NCBI GenBank assembly: GCA_039513195.1
Contig: JBCCRM010000020.1
Span: 1-64,000 of the forward strand
DNA: 64,000 nucleotides
From: Thermohalobaculum sp039513195
GTDB lineage: Bacteria; Pseudomonadota; Alphaproteobacteria; Rhodobacterales; Rhodobacteraceae
Direction of reading: 5' to 3'
Shown: piece after piece, positions 62,557-64,000 of the stretch
How the letters are laid out: every line of letters starts with the position of its first letter
How positions within the stretch are numbered: the stretch's first letter is position 1
The notes under the pieces: generated by a model
What the model was told of the DNA's origin: nothing
The model's input: only the letters and a program-made list of their open reading frames with translations
The model's database searches: none
Program-made: the position numbers and the translations under genes

Positions 62557-64000
62557 TTACTGGGTCAAATACCATTGCGTTGGGGCGTACGGATAGGCCC
62601 AATAGTAGTCGTAAGTGGCCGAGGTGAAGGGCCGGAAGTTCTTGAGATTGTTGGAAGTTATCGCCGGTTGGATGGTCGAACCGACCAAGCCGATCTTCCA
62701 CAAATTTTCCGCATGGATATCGGCGATCTGCCTGCCGATCTCGTTCGATTCCTCAGAGCCGAGGGGCAGCGCCTTGAAGCTGTTGGAGAGCTCGACGAGC
62801 TGCTTCACCGCCGCCGGCGGCTCGCGACCCTCGGCGCCCTCGGTCCGCAACCATGCTGCCCACTGATACCCAGTGCCAGGCTGCCAGCGGTCGCCGAAGG
62901 GCGGCACGAACATGAAGGGGTCTTGCGCGATGATCACACCGGCCCGGCTCGCGTCACGCCAGGAGGCAATCGAGAGATCCGCCGCACTGCCTTTCAAGCG
63001 GTAGTCTTCTGTCGAGATTTCGCTCTGATCGACCTTAACCCCGATCCGTTCCCAATATCCGCGAACCAGTTCGTGGGCCTTTACCGGGCCCCCCTGCTTG
63101 GCAAAGAACATCCGGATCGACAGGTCCTTTCCATCGAATTCCCGCACGCCGTCGCCATTGCTGTCCTTGGCGCCGAGCCTGTCGAGGATCGTGTTCGCCG
63201 CATCCGGGTCGTAATGGGTGAAAGCGGTTAGGTGCTCTTCGGTCAGGAAAGCCACGGTGCCGGGCTCGGCAGGGGTTGCCTGCACCGGCTCGCCTTGGCC
63301 GAGATAGACCAGGTCGAGGATCTCGTCTCGGTCGATTGCCAGTGACATCGCCTTGCGGAATTCGACCTGCTCGAATAGTCGGCCAAAATCCGGGTCATCG
63401 ACATTGAAAGCGTAGTAAATCGTCTCTCCTACGGTAGGGACCAGGTGAACGGTATAAGCGCCCTGACCGTCATTCTCTTTATAAAACGAAAAGTCGGCGA
63501 GGAAGAGCGACTGTGTCTTATAGTCGACTTCGCCATTTACGATCTTCGCGCTGCGATCCGCTTTCTCCGGAACGTATAGCTCATTGATTTCATTGATATA
63601 GGGTAGTTGGTTGCCAGCGGTGTCGATCTGGTGGAAGAACGGGTTAGCGACCAGGCGGCGGCCTTCGGCAGTGTCATCGACGACGATATAGGCCTCCAAG
63701 GTCGGCAAAACGGCTTTGGGCATCGAGGCGGCGCGGGCCGGGTCCTTCAGGATCGGTTGCGGGACGTCTTTCCAGTCAGAACCGCCATAGAACCAGTTGA
63801 TCGCCTCGCCCTCAGTGCCGAAGCCCATCGCCTCGCGCAGGGCCGCCGCGTCCGCGTTGTGCTTTTCCATGAACTGGCCAAGGAAATGCTGCGGCTGGAA
63901 GGGCTGGGCGTGCGAGATCGCGAAACGGCCGAGCAGACCCGGCGCGGAGATGGGCAGCGTGAATTTCACCGTCACCTCGTCCAACGCCTCGACCGTCGCG
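62557..64000 (-). CDS. ABC transporter family-5 substrate-binding protein (5' end outside window)
   Basis: The frame is open to the right edge, so about 480 C-terminal residues are present. It is a peptide-type binding protein (SBP_bac_5): LVANPFFHQIDTAGNQLPYI, VEFRKAMSLAIDRDEILDLV and DPDAANTILDRLGAKDSNGD are typical. It is of a different subgroup from the binding protein at 53131-54675. No permease or ATPase lies downstream. Because the start lies outside the window, its operon context is not known. The IS630 relic lies directly after its stop codon. Confidence 0.93.
   Translation of the reverse strand, partial: ATVEALDEVTVKFTLPISAPGLLGRFAISHAQPFQPQHFLGQFMEKHNADAAALREAMGFGTEGEAINWFYGGSDWKDVPQPILKDPARAASMPKAVLPTLEAYIVVDDTAEGRRLVANPFFHQIDTAGNQLPYINEINELYVPEKADRSAKIVNGEVDYKTQSLFLADFSFYKENDGQGAYTVHLVPTVGETIYYAFNVDDPDFGRLFEQVEFRKAMSLAIDRDEILDLVYLGQGEPVQATPAEPGTVAFLTEEHLTAFTHYDPDAANTILDRLGAKDSNGDGVREFDGKDLSIRMFFAKQGGPVKAHELVRGYWERIGVKVDQSEISTEDYRLKGSAADLSIASWRDASRAGVIIAQDPFMFVPPFGDRWQPGTGYQWAAWLRTEGAEGREPPAAVKQLVELSNSFKALPLGSEESNEIGRQIADIHAENLWKIGLVGSTIQPAITSNNLKNFRPFTSATYDYYWAYPYAPTQWYLTQ

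Noticed and set aside
1..64000. tRNA, rRNA or CRISPR arrays
   Set aside because: I scanned for T-arm consensus sequences, rRNA-like blocks and regularly spaced repeats and saw none that I could support.

Overview
The window is high-GC DNA from an alphaproteobacterium, most likely of the Rhodobacterales. The left end has a lexA–comEC–gltX–gltA order that I associate with that group, and the rest (Zur-type Fur protein, Tad pilus-like genes, several TRAP and ABC solute transporters, a MaoC–Pta fusion, ethanol- and PHB-type carbon metabolism genes, tdh-kbl) fits a nutritionally versatile marine- or soil-type bacterium. No rRNA, tRNA, CRISPR array or phage was seen.

Layout. 0-5.3 kb: core genes (end of lexA, comEC, gltX, gltA). 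5.4-12.4 kb: an accessory stretch with a decayed IS5-type transposase, two EamA exporters, a creatinase, a cupin, a DUF3726 protein and a 1.3 kb gene graveyard that includes a phnE (phosphonate permease) relic. 12.6-18.7 kb: two large TadG-like paralogues and two TadE-like proteins, all on the minus strand. 19.1-22.0 kb: a convergent ferric-iron ABC permease and iron-binding protein pair. 22.4-26.7 kb: a TPR/ATP-grasp protein, a truncated aminotransferase-fold protein without the PLP lysine, and malate thiokinase (mtkA-mtkB). 26.7-31.3 kb: a minus-strand operon fabI–DUF3141 (PhaC-like Cys box)–MaoC/Pta, preceded by a palindrome resembling a PhaR site. 31.4-35.3 kb: an AAA ATPase and a fucosyltransferase-like/TPR fusion. 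35.5-39.9 kb: tdh-kbl, a heavily decayed phnX, a Zur regulator and a membrane protein. 39.9-48.6 kb: a chemoreceptor, then two TRAP transporters (TAXI type and DctPQM type) separated by an isocitrate-lyase-family enzyme. 48.8-50 kb: an acyltransferase.

50.1-60.3 kb holds the most interesting unit: seven minus-strand genes with 4-base overlaps or very short gaps, in transcription order HyuA, HyuB, HisC-like aminotransferase, Asp/Glu-hydantoin racemase-like, family-5 periplasmic binding protein, non-pyrrolysine MttB-family methyltransferase, MmgE/PrpD. The order suggests one pathway for uptake and breakdown of an N-methylated amide, hydantoin or betaine-like compound. A TauD-type dioxygenase is transcribed divergently from it. 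The right end has IS66 and IS630 relics and the 3' part of a second family-5 binding protein.

An 81-bp dispersed repeat occurs three times (5.4, 12.4 and 62.1 kb); two copies lie next to transposase relics. Relics of phnE and phnX show that at least some phosphonate genes have been lost.
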